Made by a program: the position numbers and the translations under genes. Positions 11,457 to 21,858 of a stretch of DNA of 64,000 nucleotides are shown here, piece by piece. Numbering within the stretch: position 1 is the stretch's first letter; every line of letters begins with the position of its first letter. Under the pieces are notes generated by a model. It saw only the letters and a list, made by a program, of their open reading frames with translations. It was not told the origin of the DNA and did no database searches. Source of the stretch: Gigaspora rosea (taxonomy: Eukaryota > Glomeromycota > Glomeromycetes > Diversisporales > Gigasporaceae); the NCBI GenBank assembly GCA_003550325.1, contig QKWP01000785.1, positions 42,535-106,534 on the forward strand. The letters run 5' to 3'.

Positions 11457-11605
11457 ACAAGTTTATTTAGTGCATAAAGTTAGAATTAATTAATAAAAAT
11501 TTGTGTATTATAAGATTTTATAAGATTTTATTAATAAAATTCTATAAAATCTTATAATTCATAAAATTTTACTAATTAATTTAACTAACTTATATAATGT
11601 TCCTA
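11457..11605. mobile_element. Foldback element A, copy 4, right end worn
   Basis: The left end AACAAGTTTATTTAGTGCAT is intact. The right arm is recognisable through TAAAATCTTATAATTCATAA but decays after about 11585. Confidence 0.75.
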
Positions 11606-12227
11606 GGTTTAGCATAACTGCATCACGCAGCTACTCTAATTTGGTGATCATTCTGTATAAGTTTATTTTAGTAATATGAAAAGTGAAATTTGAATCTAAG
11701 TATTATATATATATATATTGTTTAACTTTAAATTGGAGTAGTCTTAGCAAGATATTAATTTGTATAAAATTAGAAAAAATATTAATTTATATAATAATAT
11801 ATTAAAAAACAATAAAAAATTCAAGAATTCAGCCCAAAGTTATATTAAATGCGTTTGTTATAAAGCAAAAATTGAAATAAATTTACATACCAGAGGATTT
11901 GGTCAAAACCTGTATATAAGCATTATTCTTTTATGGTAAATTTAAATTCATCATTTTCATTAACTCCCTCAGGATTTAATCTATTATTCACCAGCTGGGT
12001 ATTAGATCTAAAAATTTAGAATTTTTTTTTCTGATAAAATATTAATAATTTTTTATAACTTCAAAACCAAAATGTTTGTGACCATTAACAAAGCCTAGGC
12101 CAAAAAGAATAATTAGCCTAGAACTGGTCCCAATGATCTAGCACCAACTGGCTTCAATAATTCTAATTACTAGCAAATCCAACAAAATAAAAATGATTTA
12201 ACTACAAAATTAACATTTTAAGATGAG
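11606..12227. other. AT-rich DNA, no gene seen
   Basis: No supported coding or repeat feature. It ends at the target duplication of the SINE that follows. Confidence 0.45.
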
Positions 12228-12244
12228 ATTATTTACTTATTAAT

Positions 12245-13226
12245 TTTTTTTTTTTTTTTTTTTGGCGAGGTCATGCCTCGGTCTTTTTATTAAGTATAGT
12301 GATCATTACAACATCCTCGACTATTGCATTAGATTACTACAACTACCAAGTACCAAAACTTAGACTATTTTATCTACGACCTAAACCTACCAGAGCATCC
12401 TATATGTCCCACTCATATACTCAACCTGGTTTTTGCACCTTACTTGTCCACTAATAGTACATGTAGTGCTGCCGCCGCCGGTTCGTATCTCAAGCCATTT
12501 TTTGAATGCTGCTGCAACCTTGGCCCATATCTCAAGCCACTACCTTCCTACTAGTATGTGTAGCACGATACATGCCCTTACAAAGTTCACCAACTTCAGT
12601 ACTTCTCCCGTTCCTCTTCTGGTTTCTTTCCAGTTGCTTTCCTTACCCCTACCTCGCTTTCTTTCCCCCGGTTATATTCCTACTTCTAATCCGAGGACCC
12701 GGAAGGAGTGGTCTGCCATTGGCAAACCCAATGGTCTCCTTCCCTTTGGTACATGCTTCTGTAACATATGTCCTTTTCCTCCGGTGCGACTCCGGCGGTC
12801 TGATTGGTAGAGCCCGCCATAGGCCCTTTTGTTGTAAGTTTGCTTCCGGTCAGTCCACTTCTCGGTCAGTCCGCTTCCGGTCCGTCCCCATCCGATTTCT
12901 GTTTAAGTACTGTCAAAGTCGGCTACCTCTTTGCTCGGGTCTTGCCAAGTATAGTTTCCTTTTGTCCTATGGTTCTGTGCGTAACACAGTGCCTGCGCTC
13001 CCCAGGATTTATGTGCCCCAGTTCTGTGCGTAACATAGCTCTAGAGCTCCCAATACGAGTTGGTATAACCCAGGAAACAGATCTGTAAATCTGAGCTCAG
13101 AGTCCAGGTTACCATAACGCAGATAAATTTTTCAAAAATCGTCTCCAGTGGGATTCGAACTCTGTATCATTTGTTACAACTACTTGGGGGTGACAACAAT
13201 CCAACTACACTATGTCGCTACACCCC
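12245..13226 (-). mobile_element. tRNA-derived retroposon (long SINE), copy 1
   Basis: The element lies on the minus strand. It starts at 13226 with a tRNA-like head (GGGGTGTAGCGACATAGTGT) and has a B-box-like GTTCGAATCCC at 13150-13160. It runs through about 850 bp of non-coding DNA that is much richer in G+C than its surroundings, and ends in an A tail seen as the T run from 12245. It is flanked by a perfect 17-bp duplication, ATTATTTACTTATTAAT, at 12228-12244 and 13227-13243. Just before the tail is a small hairpin, CGAGG-CATGA-CCTCG. At 982 bp it is long for a SINE. The open frames at 12433-13088 are on the wrong strand and are not genes. Retroposition is well supported by the tail plus duplication. 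The tRNA parent is not clear. Confidence 0.88.
13130..13226 (-). promoter_or_regulatory. tRNA-like head with pol III A/B-box-like motifs
   Basis: On the minus strand GTAGCGACATAGTGTAGTTGG sits about where an A box would be, and GTTCGAATCCCACTGG about 45 nt later matches a B box well. In copy 2 (57190-57276) the same places hold GTGGCGCCTTAGAGAAGTGG and GTTCGAATCCCACTGG. Pol III transcription is inferred from these boxes. Confidence 0.65.
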
Positions 13227-13243
13227 ATTATTTACTTATTAAT

Positions 13244-14126
13244 ATGTGCTGCAATCCCAGAACAAATAAAACAATTGATAACAAAGTCCTAATGCTAAGA
13301 TATATGATTGAGCATTAATATGTGAATCAGAGAATATTTCAGTATAAGTTCATTTCTTAGACAGTATATATCACCAATAGCTCATTTCAAGACAAGTTTT
13401 TTTTTAACAAAGAGCAATAACCTTAACTCTAATTCAGAAACTAACCTAACGACAATAAATCAAATTACTTTATTTGTAAAATAAGCTATCAGTAAAACAT
13501 ACTGTCTGTGAAATAAACTATTCTAAATGTGTATTAGTAAAATGAGATGTCTTTAAAGCAAGTTGATCATAACTGCTTTAATTATACTTACTACTAGGTA
13601 TAGCTATCATGAATAAAATCAATCTTAGTATAGTTGATAAGAACTTTTTGTACAACAATCAACAATACTAAAACAAATATTTTTATACTTACTGGCTATA
13701 GTAATAAAATGAAATTCAAGATTTGATTAGTGAATGGAGTGCATAAGTCAGATCAACATGAACAAAAGAATTATTGCATAGTAGAAGTGTCTTTGTTCTT
13801 GATACTTTCTTGTTTATAAGAGTTCTTAGATTTTTGATCAAATTTATTTTAAGAAAAAAAAGGGTATGCTTATTTTAATAAAAAATTTCTACATAATTTC
13901 AAGTCTCATTTACTTTTTTTAAAAAAGTAGATCATAAAGAGATCATAACAAACTATAAGTCTATAGGTTCTTAACTTTTTTTTCATATATCATTTATAGA
14001 TTATAGTTTAAAAAAGCAAAAAAGGTTATCGAGGACCAATTAAAACCAGGTAGATCGTTCTAGAAATGTTCTAGAATCGATTGCCGTTTTTGGTAATATC
14101 CCTGACAGGATTTTCTCACATGCACT
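13244..14126. other. AT-rich intergenic DNA, nothing recognised
   Basis: No supported gene or repeat between the SINE and the inverted-repeat element that starts near 14127. Confidence 0.45.
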
Positions 14127-14260
14127 TATTTTGCGCGGGTAATACAAACTCCTGGAGAGAAAATATCCAATCAGAGAGTATAAATTTTGACTATTCCGGA
14201 TCACCCGATGAAGAATTCAAACACGCAAAGAAAAATGACGGAAATGAAATTTTACTTATA

Positions 14261-14678
14261 CAGTGCGGGCATCCTTAAATCGATGTATAAAATACATGAT
14301 CTTTAAAAGGTTATAAATAAAAAACTAGAATAGTTATGTACCAAATCTCTTCATAAAATAATAAAATCAAACCTAAAGAACAAAGTTATGAAGTTAATTT
14401 TTTTAGTTAATTAGAATTTAATCAAGTTATTATCTTTTAAAATTATCCAATTTTATTAATAAATTTACAAATTTGGCCACTTTAATTTTGGCCAAAATTA
14501 TTTAAAATTATTATAATTTGGCCAAAATTATAAAAAAATTTTTTTATTAATGTTGGTTTATATTTTAATGTTTATATTATCCAATAATATTGCTTTATTT
14601 GGTGTAAGGTTATACAGCATATATTAAAAATTTGGCCACCTATATAAAAAACTTGTTGGTTTAAGGATGCCTGCACTG
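14261..14678. mobile_element. Tc1/mariner (pogo-like) MITE, TA duplication
   Basis: CAGTGCGGGCATCCTTAAA and TTTAAGGATGCCTGCACTG are inverted with one mismatch and are flanked by TA on both sides (14259-14260, 14679-14680). CAGT ends and a TA target are typical of pogo/Tigger-type elements. The inside is AT-rich and non-coding. Confidence 0.78.
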
Positions 14679-14782
14679 TATTAAGCATCATTCTAACCCT
14701 ATAGCCTCTAACGTTAAGACCCTAACCCTAAATTTTTATCTCACGCACTTAGTTTATTTACAAAATCGGATTTCCTTTTTTG

Positions 14783-15059
14783 GGGGATGGCTAAAGCCAG
14801 GTATATGTTTTTGATTATTTAATTAAAATTAGGGTAAGGGTTAGTTAGGGGTTAGGTTAGGGCTTGACTTATAAGTAAAATTGTCTTCCCGACATTTTTT
14901 ATTAAGGCTCCTATACAGGTTTAGACACTCGTGTTTTGTATTTTCGGCGTTTTTCACTTTTTTTTTTGTTTTTGTCTCGCCGGGCTGATCCGTAAAGATC
15001 AAATTTTACGATTTGATTGGCTTTATATCACGTGAACGCACCTGGCTTTAGACGACCCC
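14783..15059. mobile_element. MULE-type MITE with TTAGGG core, copy 1
   Basis: GGGGATGGCTAAAGCCAGGT and ACCTGGCTTTAGACGACCCC are inverted ends. A 9-bp duplication, CCTTTTTTG, flanks it at 14774-14782 and 15060-15068. Inside, TTAGGGTAAGGGTTAGTTAG is followed by TAAAATTGTCTTCCCGACAT, a run shared with the copies at 48813 and, in part, 49130. A 9-bp duplication is the hallmark of Mutator-like elements. Confidence 0.85.
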
Positions 15060-15319
15060 CCTTTTTTGGGTTGTGTTACCCGCGCAAATAATTATAAACC
15101 CAGTATACACTTTCTTTTTATTCATCGAAACTAGAAATTTTACGTCACATTGAAATCAGTAAAGATATGTCATGAGAAAGAACTGTGCTCTGAGTACCAA
15201 CGTATAACCCAATTAGCTTTAAGATTTTTCCTTTTTGTGCCCGTGATGTTGCACGTGTGCTCACTGGTGATATGTATATGAACATCTTTTCTGATCAATC
15301 ATGTTGTGCATCATAAACA

Positions 15320-16955
15320 ATGTCGAAAAAGTCTCTGAGAAAAAAAGCTAAGAGTAAGTTATAAGATAAAAATTGTTTATGAAGAACTCATATAATTAAT
15401 GAAAAACTTTTTTTCGTAAAGTACGTTCCATCTACTGTTGCTGGCACATCTGGTGCATCGACACAAAGCAGAAATGTCGCAGAAATTATTGAAAATGCCA
15501 CTAGCTTGCAAAAGGAACAATCAATATCCAGTGGTAAAGTAAATTTATTACAGGTAATTTTTCATAAATAAGTCATTAATTGCTGTCCAAAAAAAATATG
15601 TTTCGGGAACTTTGAGTTAGATTTCAAAATTTGGGTCAAGTATGGTGACAGCCAGCCAGTTCGGATTCTTTTTGAGGGAGAGATTGTAGACGACTTGATA
15701 GAAGTGGTCAAGAAGACACTTGCACCCGAGTTGGATGATGTGGCAGTTAACCGTATTACTATAAGAAGACACGGCGAAGAAGACGACTTGCATCCTGGGT
15801 TAGTGGTGGATCGAAGTTTCATAAATGATGATGAAACACCTTTACAATTTATTGTAAATGCATCTGGTATGTATTCAAGTTTATTGAGTAAGAGTGTTGA
15901 ATAAGCCAAAGTAATTTTATGTTTTTGCAATATCGACTAACTAAGGCTTTTTATAAGCGACGTTAAAACGTAAACATGAAGAATTAGAAGATTTACGCGA
16001 GATTGTAAAAAGTGCTGTGAAGGTTGTGAGAGAAGAATTCTCACGACAAAAGCCTTATGAGATGATACAAGCATCAAATCTTTCGGAAACAAAGGCAAGA
16101 AAGATAATTGCACATTATGGATTAAAACATTTTAATGTAAGTATACGTCTCTTTTCCTGTATTATTAAATTATATGATTATTTATCATATATCAATTATT
16201 AGATCGCAGAAGAAGACTTTCAACCTATTGAACCCATACAATATCAGCCATTCCTTTGGGATATGGAAAACGATGAAGCTCACCAAATGTCCGAAGTTGG
16301 GGAATGGCTCAGGAGTGCATTAAATCTACCAAGAGGTTTCATGTAAAGGATATTCATACACGAAATTATCAACGACATTTACAAACTGCCAATGTCGTTT
16401 TAACAGGTGGAGCCGATATTTCTGTTGGCCCAAGTGCAACTTCCTGTGTTTGGATTAAAATTAAGAAAAGTAAGGAAAATTTTAAAATTGGCCAAGCTAT
16501 CGGTGAATTATTAATATTGGATAATGTGTACGCTCCAAGACCTATGTCTGTCTTAACTGATTGCAATGACAATTGGATTATTTTCTTTTTTTTTGGGACT
16601 GAAAACAAGGAACATTCTTTAGCGTCATCTACAATTCATAACCGCAGTATTGCTCTGGCAATAATTAGACAATTCGTACTTCATGAAGGAAGAACTTATC
16701 TTGAGTTACTTGGAAAAAGTATTACATATCAAACAAATTTATCCGAACCACTCAAGAAGAGAGTGAAGTTTCTCCATTCTATACCCGAAGAGTATGATGA
16801 AAGAATGGCCGGAACAGGAATTATATCACATGACAATGCGCAAGAGATCAAAATTAGCGAAAGGTATTGTTAGAATAGAGGAACAACCAATTATAGATCA
16901 ACTTATTAGACAATTTAGTGCTGTAGTGACAATTATGAAAATCAAACATAATCAA
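15320..16955 (+). pseudogene. Crinkler-type (CRN) effector-like gene, copy 1, broken
   Basis: Five exons can be laid out against copies 2 and 3. Exon 1 starts at ATG 15320 (MSKKSLRKKAK). Exon 2 is about 15421-15533, exon 3 about 15600-15866, exon 4 is 15958-16136 and exon 5 runs from 16203. Exon 3 encodes a ubiquitin-like CRN header domain (contains VRILFEGEIVDDL and ITIRRHGEEDDL). Exon 5 encodes the C-terminal domain with GGADISVGPSATSCVW then IKIKKSK, which looks like a decayed PD-(D/E)xK nuclease core. Three lesions are visible. The acceptor before exon 3 reads AT instead of AG at 15598-15599. One T is missing from the run at 16337-16339, which shifts the frame. A deletion near 16810 changes the C-terminus. 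CRN proteins are host-directed effectors in oomycetes and some fungi. The function of this relic is not known. Confidence 0.75.
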
Positions 16956-17378
16956 TGTACATGTAGTATAAATATTTGCTATAGATCATTAATATCGGTA
17001 AATTTTTTTATCAAGCAAAGTTTCTTTACTCTCCATTCGTACTTTCATTGGAATATAATAAAGAAAAATAAGTTGAGCTTTTTTCCCCATGTTTTGTGTA
17101 GTAACGGTCCAGTATTTATGAATCTCGATTTGTGTGATCTGCTTGTTAATATTTTATTTCAAATGGTTGTGTTGCTTACAGAATTTTTTTGAATCAGTCA
17201 ATCAGATTTGATTTAATCGAAATCTTTAATAATTGTGGATGATTTTTTTAGTATTGCAAAATTTTGAATTTGATTCTTGGGCCATGAATTTTGCTAAAAA
17301 CGAACTTCACTAATTGGTTTTTTATCTGCTTCATGAAAGTAAATAAAGTTAACGAAAAAATTTTTATCTTTATATCAT

Positions 17379-18153
17379 CAGCAAGTACATTTTTTATAAA
17401 ATCTACATAGATCTACAACTTTACATAAATATTATATAGAATACTATATAAAAATTATATATGTTAATTTTTATATGTTATTTAAATAGAATTTATGTAA
17501 AATTTATTTGAATATATATAAAAATAAATTTATAAAAAAGGCTTATGTAAATGTTATAAATTTATAAATTTTATGTATAATAATTAAGCAACTTTTATAT
17601 GCTATAAATATCTAAATAAATTTTTTACATAAATTTTATATATTAATAAATTTTATATATTATAACTATATAACTTTTATATATCGTAAAATTTAAATAA
17701 AAATTTTATATATATCTTATATCATAAAATTTAGATAAAAATTTTATATAAACATTATATATTAATAAATTTTACGTATATAATTATGTAACCTTTATAT
17801 ATTATAAAATATAAATAAATTTTTATATAAATTTTAAGAAAAAGAAATAGTCAATATCTCAAAATTTTACTAGGATAACCCCTGTTGTATTTTTAATTAA
17901 AAATGCTCCTCTCGCAATTTTACCTTAATGCCAACTCTAATTCTAACCCTAAACTTAATTATAACTTTTATTTCATTCTACATTTTACTTATTTGGCTAC
18001 TTAACACATTTTTATATTTTAAATTTCGTTGCATAACTGTTAAATAAATATTATTTAAAAATTATATTTATGTATAAATTATGCTATGTAAGTCTACATT
18101 GGGTTTGTAGACTTACATATAATTTTTGAATACATAAAAATAACTTTGTGATG
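17379..18153. mobile_element. 775-bp AT-rich insertion in the 3' flank of CRN copy 1
   Basis: The 3' flanks of CRN copies 1 and 3 match until 17378, then again from 18154. The repeated ATATCAT at 17372-17378 and 18154-18160 is single in copy 3 (about 36056-36063), as expected for an insertion with a 7-bp duplication. The insert has many TTTATATAAATTTTA-type repeats, a CTAACCCTAAAC run at about 17943 and a hairpin AAGTCTACA/TGTAGACTT at about 18090-18115. Its ends do not form an obvious inverted repeat. Confidence 0.7.
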
Positions 18154-19524
18154 ATATCATAAGATTCTGGTATGATGGAGATGCAGATTATGCATTGCTA
18201 AACAGATGAAGCTATTTTGGTGCAATTTAATTTAAGACATTTATTGCGCAACATGTACCCAGCGACATCCTTCAGCCTCGAAATGCTAGCCCGATATTAT
18301 TAATTCCAGTAACACGTCTCACTTCAGCTATAGACGGAAATTCTCGAAAGATCCATTTTTAAAATCTGCCTGACAGCATGTTTGCAGAAGCCCAAGACGT
18401 GCAGCATGTGCATATTCTCTTTATGTGTACACCATTCGAGATTTGAGGCTTTGTTATTAGTAGGATCCCCATCACGACTGATTAGTTGACTAAAAAATTT
18501 TAGTTGATTCGGATCATCGGATCACTACATATACCTTCTTACTCGAAGAATTAAAATTTAAGTTAATGTATATTTTTATGATTTTTTATGATTTAAAATT
18601 TGGATCATTACTGGACTGCTTTATATTAAATAATAAATACCGAACTATATTTGAATTAAAAAATTGATATTTGTTATTTATGATATTTTTCTATATGAAA
18701 AACTAATTTCTATATCTACTTTTTTATCCATTACATTATATCATTTACATCATTTATCTCTTATACTCCCTTATACTACATTTGATTTTGTTAAAAATCA
18801 ATTTTGCATTAAATATCTTGTCCAATGAGATATTATTAGTTGCCGAACCTGAATTATGCCTTACGCATCATATTCTCAAGATGTATTATACATATATCAT
18901 ATCTAATCTAAAAACCATTTACCTATTACTAATTATCGGCTAAGAATAAATAGACAAATATATATAAGTAAATAAGGTAAACCTCAAGATAATATAAGCA
19001 ATTAGATATATAATGAACAATAAATAATTACGGTAAGGTAGTATATAATCAGATGATAGTTTAATATTAATAAGTATATTATATGATAAGTATAAAATAT
19101 ATTGATAAAGAAGATTAAAAAAACAACGTGATAAATAAAATAAATTGTAATACTAGTATTATTATCAGTTTGGAAGTGTTAGATAACAGAAAACGAATTC
19201 GGTCTGTGTTTAGATTAAATCTGGAAATAAGAGAGGTTGTTAAGTATTGAATAAAAAAAAAGATGATGCACTAATTTTATAAGCATAAGAGTTTTTTTTA
19301 TTCAATGAAATAAATCAAATAATAACAGATAATTAGATAAATATTAGAATCCGATAAGTATATAAATTTACTTCAATTTTGAAATACTTACTAATTTGTA
19401 CGTACTTATTTTTATTGTTTTTAAAATAATGAGTATTAACAGAAAATAAAGACTATATGAATTTTTGATATAGAAAATAAATCAAAGTACAATAAATAGT
19501 TTATGCATTCACAGAGAAGAAGAC
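18154..19524. other. CRN copy 1 distal flank, then AT-rich DNA
   Basis: 18161-18275 matches 36062-36175 downstream of CRN copy 3. The rest has no supported gene. 18480-18520 has a GACTGATTAGTTGACTAAA palindromic motif like that at 36195-36265. Confidence 0.5.
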
Positions 19525-19532
19525 ATTGTAAT

Positions 19533-20326
19533 TAGGGATGCTAACAACTCAATCGTCTCTATTGATTAATTGGTTTTTATAATAATTGTGACAGCTTATG
19601 CTGAGATTGGCTTATGTTAAGTGGTAAATCGCAGATAAAGGGTAAAAAATGATCATTTTATAATAAATTACGGCGAGCATTTAATAGTAAATTTCTATAG
19701 TGTGCGAATGGGGCTTTTCTACATATAAAAGTATTTTTTTTTACTAAGCAAACCTTTTATAATTTCTAATTAAACTTTGCAGAACAACTTTTCTGATTCT
19801 AATGATAGTTAAATCATTCAAATCGCGTTAGTATATGACACGATATGAGTATTTATTGATTGTTTACTATAGGGTTTTTATTATGATCGGAAATGTACGG
19901 CATTCCACTTCCATATAGGGTCGGTTAAAGCGGAGTGAAATTTAGTTAGGGTTAGGGTTACCTTTTTGATGCAGTTAGAAGGTTTTTTATATATAGATAT
20001 CAAGAATTCAATTTATGCAGTATGTAGTTCATATATTGAGTTAACTCCGCTTGAACCGACCCCATATAAGGCAATTAGTAAAACTCCGCCGATTTTTACT
20101 ATGAAATTTTGACCCTTTAACTGTGGATTACCACTTAAGTTATTTTATTATGAAATTTTAGAGCGCTTTTTTAGGGGTGTTTTTTTTTATAGTTTGGTTA
20201 GGGTTTAGGGTTAGGGTATTAATAAATAAGTATATGTGGAGACTCCGGATCTCAGCATAAGCCAATCTCAGCGTAAGCCGCCACAATAATAAATATAAAA
20301 GTCGGGTCAAGCCGTTAGCATCCCTT
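19533..20326. mobile_element. hAT-like element with 8-bp duplication, 794 bp
   Basis: The ends TAGGGATGCTAAC and GTTAGCATCCCTT are inverted. The 8-bp duplication ATTGTAAT lies at 19525-19532 and 20327-20334. Subterminal runs (AGCTTATGCTGAGATTGGCT on the left, AGCCAATCTCAGCGTAAGCC on the right) and AAAGGGT/ACCCTTT extend the repeat. An 8-bp target is typical of hAT elements. No transposase is present. A younger element sits inside at 19918-20063. Confidence 0.8.
19918..20063. mobile_element. TTAGGG-bearing MITE nested in the hAT-like element
   Basis: GGGTCGGTTAAAGCGGAGT and ACTCCGCTTGAACCGACCC are inverted. CCATATA flanks both sides. The core TTAGGGTTAGGGTTACCTTT and GTTAGAAGGT match the right half of the element at 4997-5548. 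Its end resembles GGGGTCAGTTAAAG of the 3.6 kb element at 42403. Confidence 0.75.
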
Positions 20327-20340
20327 ATTGTAATATTGAA

Positions 20341-20568
20341 TGTCGCGGATGATCGTGAAATCGGATGATGGTGAAATTTGGGGTCTCAATATGAAAATAT
20401 AAACCCTACCAAAATCCACCTATACTCTTTTATTAATAACCCTAACCCTAAATCCTAATTCAACCATAAAAAAAAATTTAACAAAAAAGGCCCTAAAAAT
20501 TTTTTAAAAATCGTACATAAAATAGATTCAAATTTCACCATCATCCAATTTCATGATCATCCGTGACA
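20341..20568. mobile_element. Short relative of the 4997-5548 element, 228 bp
   Basis: TGTCGCGGATGATCGTGAAA and TTTCATGATCATCCGTGACA are inverted. Pairing continues through GGATGATGGTGAAATT and AATTTCACCATCATCC. CCCTAACCCTAAATCC lies in the centre. Confidence 0.8.
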
Positions 20569-20681
20569 AATGTTATGTAATGCATATTGTGAACCTGGAA
20601 TCCGACCTACCGACTGCGCCTTATGATAGCCGAAATCACGGGACTAAATGCAATTTATCGCATTTATCGCATTTATCCGAT

Positions 20682-20765
20682 AAATTAGATTTATGCGATT
20701 TATTAGATATATCAGCTAAATTAGATTTATGCGATTTATTAGATATATCAACTAAATTAGACTTC
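20682..20765 (+). repeat. 36-bp tandem repeat
   Basis: AAATTAGATTTATGCGATTT followed by ATTAGATATATCARCT occurs twice, with a partial third copy. It is preceded by GCATTTATC repeats at 20650-20680. Confidence 0.75.
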
Positions 20766-20769
20766 TAGC

Positions 20770-21302
20770 ATAAATAACATTCAGTTGTAATACTATATCG
20801 TTTATTATAAATAAAGGCCTTGCGCCCCGAGAAATAGGATTTGTTTTTAGCAATCGATAACTATTTTCCTGCTACCCCCAACATTCACTAAACAAACTAA
20901 CGATCTACTAATAAGTGGCATAGTAGTGCGATCTTTCGTTCGTATTTCCTGTGCACGTGATTGTAATGTTACTATTTCTCGACGTACTGAGGCTGCCGTG
21001 GTTGTTGTGTTCAGTATCCCGACGGACTAAGGATTACTGTGATTGTTTGTTATAGGGAGTTGCCCGAAGGATTGTCGACCGAAGCCTTAACTTACCCACT
21101 CGCCGAATCTAACACGCCTCCTTTGATAGGTCGTCCGGATTTTGTTGGTTTGGTTTTGGGTTGGATTTAGGTTGACCCGGAAGAGCTGATTCCTAGTTGT
21201 CAATATATACAAGATTTATTACGATCGTCTATAGTGAATAAATTTATAATTCAAAATTGTAACGAATTTAACATTATAAAATAAGACAGGTTCAGTAAAT
21301 AA
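20770..21302. other. Less AT-rich intergenic DNA, no gene recognised
   Basis: 20860-21200 has more G+C than its surroundings and short phrases repeated in part (TGTTACTATTTCTCGACGTACTGAG, ATCCCGACGGACTAAGG in a related form), but no open frame or tRNA-like motif. It might be a worn retroposon. Confidence 0.35.
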
Positions 21303-21409
21303 CTTGCAAGCCGCATTTTTGATTGTTGAAGATCGCTTGTCATATTATGATGAGTCTTTAAAGTCCCATTTATTAAAAGACCTTCAACTTCTTGTTGATG
21401 GATCATAAA
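21303..21409 (+). pseudogene. Orphan coding-like fragment
   Basis: One frame reads NLQAAFLIVEDRLSYYDESL then KSHLLKDLQLLVDGS and a stop. Amino-acid make-up is protein-like, but there is no start and no recognisable domain. It is probably a leftover exon. Confidence 0.35.
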
Positions 21410-21858
21410 GTACCAGACACGGTACTTTACAAATTCAAATATTTTAGGAAATTTGCTTAAAGGTTTTTTTCTCGATTAAATTTATGATTAAATTTAGGAT
21501 TTTGTAGTACTGCTGATAATTTCAATTATATATTTTTCACGTTGGGCAACCTTTCGTTTATCTACTGAAATCTGGCTTGCCTTACGTGACTGACACTTTC
21601 AGTTAGAGATTTTTGGCATCTTTGATAATAAATATTTATTAAAATCGATCTATTTCAAAATTATTCAACTAATTAACCAAACATAGTATTGCTTAGAAAC
21701 TTCACAAGTTGTTTTTAAAGTGTAAAAAGAATAAAACAATGCTTGAAAATTTTTTATTAATATGTAGGTTTTAAATGTTCGACTAATAGAATATATCTTT
21801 GTTACTTGTAAGTTAGTATTAACGTGCAAAAAATCGAGCGTAACTTTGTTGTAATAGT

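Larger units (their letters stand above)
14127..15092. mobile_element. Element with GCGCGGGTAAYACAA ends, hosting two insertions
   Basis: TTATTTTGCGCGGGTAATAC near 14127 and GTGTTACCCGCGCAAATAAT ending near 15092 are inverted. A third, single copy of this end is at about 24712-24728. The two elements at 14261-14678 and 14783-15059 lie inside, so most of the length is later insertion. Boundaries are approximate. Confidence 0.5.

Noticed and set aside
12433..13088. Overlapping open frames of 94-175 codons on the plus strand
   Set aside because: They lie inside the minus-strand SINE and owe their length to its lower AT content. No coding signature, and the element has an A tail and target duplication.
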